IMG/VR virus record: IMGVR_UViG_3300025889_000954
Location: 1-23,748 of that record
Source: a virus
Reading direction: 5' to 3' (one strand)
Length of the DNA: 23,748 bases
Translations under genes and position numbers: made by a program
The notes under the pieces: generated by a model
The model's input: the letters and a program-made list of their open reading frames with translations, nothing else
The model's database searches: none
Told to the model about the DNA's origin: nothing
Part shown: positions 22,838-23,748 of the stretch, piece by piece
Numbering within the stretch: the stretch's first letter is position 1
How the letters are laid out: every line of letters begins with the position of its first letter

Positions 22838-23748
22838 ACAAGAGCTTATTAAACAGATTAAACGCCAACAAATGATTAATGAGATTAAGTCATTACAAGG
22901 TGGGTCTTCTGTAGAGCCTATGGCGGGTAGAGATAAGTATGCACTTGAGGCTATGCAAAATCCTCAAAAGCAAAACTTTACTCCTGCTGAAATAGGTGCT
23001 GGAGTTGGAGCTGTTGTTGGATCTGTTACTCCTGTTGGACCTGTTGCTGGTGCAATGGGAGGTGGATTTTTAGGAGAAGTCGCTAGAAAAGGCTATCAGA
23101 TGTATAAGGGTGAGCCTGTCACTGGAGAGCCTGGTAGTGAAGTATTTGAAGGCCTAAAGGGAGGTGCATACGAGCTTGGTGGTGGACTAATTGGTAGGGG
23201 TGTAGGAAAAGGTCTATCTAAAATGGGAATAGGTCTCAGAGAAGGTGCTGAACAGGTTGGAGAAGCTGCTGTAAGACAAAATGTTCCAACACCAGGACCA
23301 ATGCTATATGGGTCTAAACAAGCTCAGGAAAACCTTGGGAAATCTATGTCTATACCTGGTTGGATTCAAGGAAGAGTAATGAAGCCTGTTTGGGAAGCTA
23401 TTAGATCCGGTTCAAAGGATGTTATTAAGCGTAATACTACTTTAGCTAAAGATGAAATAGAAGACTTAGTAATGGATAGAATTGCATTAAGGGTTAATAA
23501 GTTATTTGAGCCAGCAGAAAGGTTTTATCAGGGTCTAAGTGACAATGTAACTAAGCAGATAAGATTTGGTCGTGGTAAAACTGTTCCATATAAAGATGTA
23601 GAAGAAATCATGCCTGGTATGGGTAAAAAGACTGTCACAAAGACAAAATATAAGCCAAGTGATTATGACCAATGGATTGATGATTTAGATAATATTGATG
23701 TAGTTAAAGCTGATCCAAAGGGTCCTGAAGCACGTATTATTAGAAAAT
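22827..23748 (+). CDS. Large glycine-zipper internal/ejection protein (partial, runs off the window)
   Basis: An open frame from GTG 22827 (AGAGG about seven bases upstream, overlapping the preceding gene by 11 bases) through the window end, at least 307 residues. It begins MANRQELIKQIKRQQMINEI. Residues 52-85 (TPAEIGAGVGAVVGSVTPVG onward) form a Gly/Ala/Val zipper able to cross or insert into membranes, followed by EVARKGYQMYKGEP and further Gly-rich stretches to about 140 (ELGGGLIGRGVGKGLSKMG). The remainder is charged and helical. I recognise the 'zipper then KGEPV' layout from large phage tail/ejection proteins. It is probably a pilot or conduit protein. The 3' end is not present, so total length and any C-terminal enzymatic domain are unknown. 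Confidence 0.62.
   Translation, partial: MANRQELIKQIKRQQMINEIKSLQGGSSVEPMAGRDKYALEAMQNPQKQNFTPAEIGAGVGAVVGSVTPVGPVAGAMGGGFLGEVARKGYQMYKGEPVTGEPGSEVFEGLKGGAYELGGGLIGRGVGKGLSKMGIGLREGAEQVGEAAVRQNVPTPGPMLYGSKQAQENLGKSMSIPGWIQGRVMKPVWEAIRSGSKDVIKRNTTLAKDEIEDLVMDRIALRVNKLFEPAERFYQGLSDNVTKQIRFGRGKTVPYKDVEEIMPGMGKKTVTKTKYKPSDYDQWIDDLDNIDVVKADPKGPEARIIRK

Noticed and set aside
23188-23226. GRGVGKG in the last gene as a possible Walker A P-loop (missing terminase ATPase)
   Set aside because: Gly rather than Ser/Thr follows the Lys, the segment is a glycine-rich helix-breaking stretch next to a membrane zipper, and there is no Walker B or other terminase motif.
1-23748. tRNA genes, CRISPR arrays, insertion sequences, integrase or attachment sites
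   Set aside because: No cloverleaf-like segment, regular spaced repeat, transposase or recombinase motif was seen; nearly every base is covered by phage genes.

Overview
The window is a continuous piece of the late (virion) region of a tailed double-stranded DNA bacteriophage, or of a prophage or metagenomic contig of one. All supported genes lie on the + strand, are packed end to end (many junctions are TAATG, ATGA, TGATG or TAGTG overlaps) and are AT-rich. Portal, scaffold, HK97-type capsid, a gp6-like adaptor, a beta-propeller tail nozzle and glycine-zipper internal proteins are present, and there is no tape measure, sheath or tail-tube gene. This points to podovirus (short-tailed) morphology, closer in gene content to P22/SU10-type podoviruses than to T7. 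Ribosome binding sites are strong Shine-Dalgarno types (AGGAG, GGAGA, AAGGGG) with ATG, GTG and TTG starts, which suggests an SD-using host such as a proteobacterium. The host itself cannot be identified from the sequence.

Layout. (i) 1-4237: the tail end of an unknown gene, three small proteins and two large appendage or fibre proteins, one of 753 aa with tandem beta repeats and one of 380 aa of a type common in marine phages. (ii) 4246-5188: four small unknown genes. (iii) 5167-6549: a large-terminase protein holding only the nuclease domain, an unknown gene entered from a GTG inside the terminase end, and a one-helix membrane protein. (iv) 6577-12696: portal, four small charged proteins, scaffold, major capsid protein, a conserved small protein and a probable decoration protein, closed by two hairpins, the second a strong intrinsic terminator. 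(v) 12787-14687: three consecutive small C1q/TNF-like jelly-roll proteins and another small beta-rich structural protein. (vi) 14697-16964: a two-domain glycosyltransferase (GT-A plus GT-B with a helical-repeat linker). (vii) 16942-19703: a small protein, the head-tail adaptor and the tail nozzle. (viii) 19703-23748: a small fibre and four internal or ejection-type proteins, the last cut by the window edge.

How the genes work together. Scaffold and capsid protein would build the procapsid on the portal. The terminase would package DNA, but its ATPase motor domain is not in this window. Adaptor and nozzle would finish the short tail. The coiled-coil and glycine-zipper proteins are probably injected to form a conduit through the host envelope. 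Fibres and jelly-roll proteins are probable surface and receptor-binding parts. The glycosyltransferase may decorate a virion protein or alter the host surface.

Most interesting points: the motorless terminase, the dual glycosyltransferase inside the structural operon, and the triple C1q-like cassette. I found no tRNA, CRISPR array, transposase, integrase or clear promoter. No stretch over 300 bases lacks a gene.
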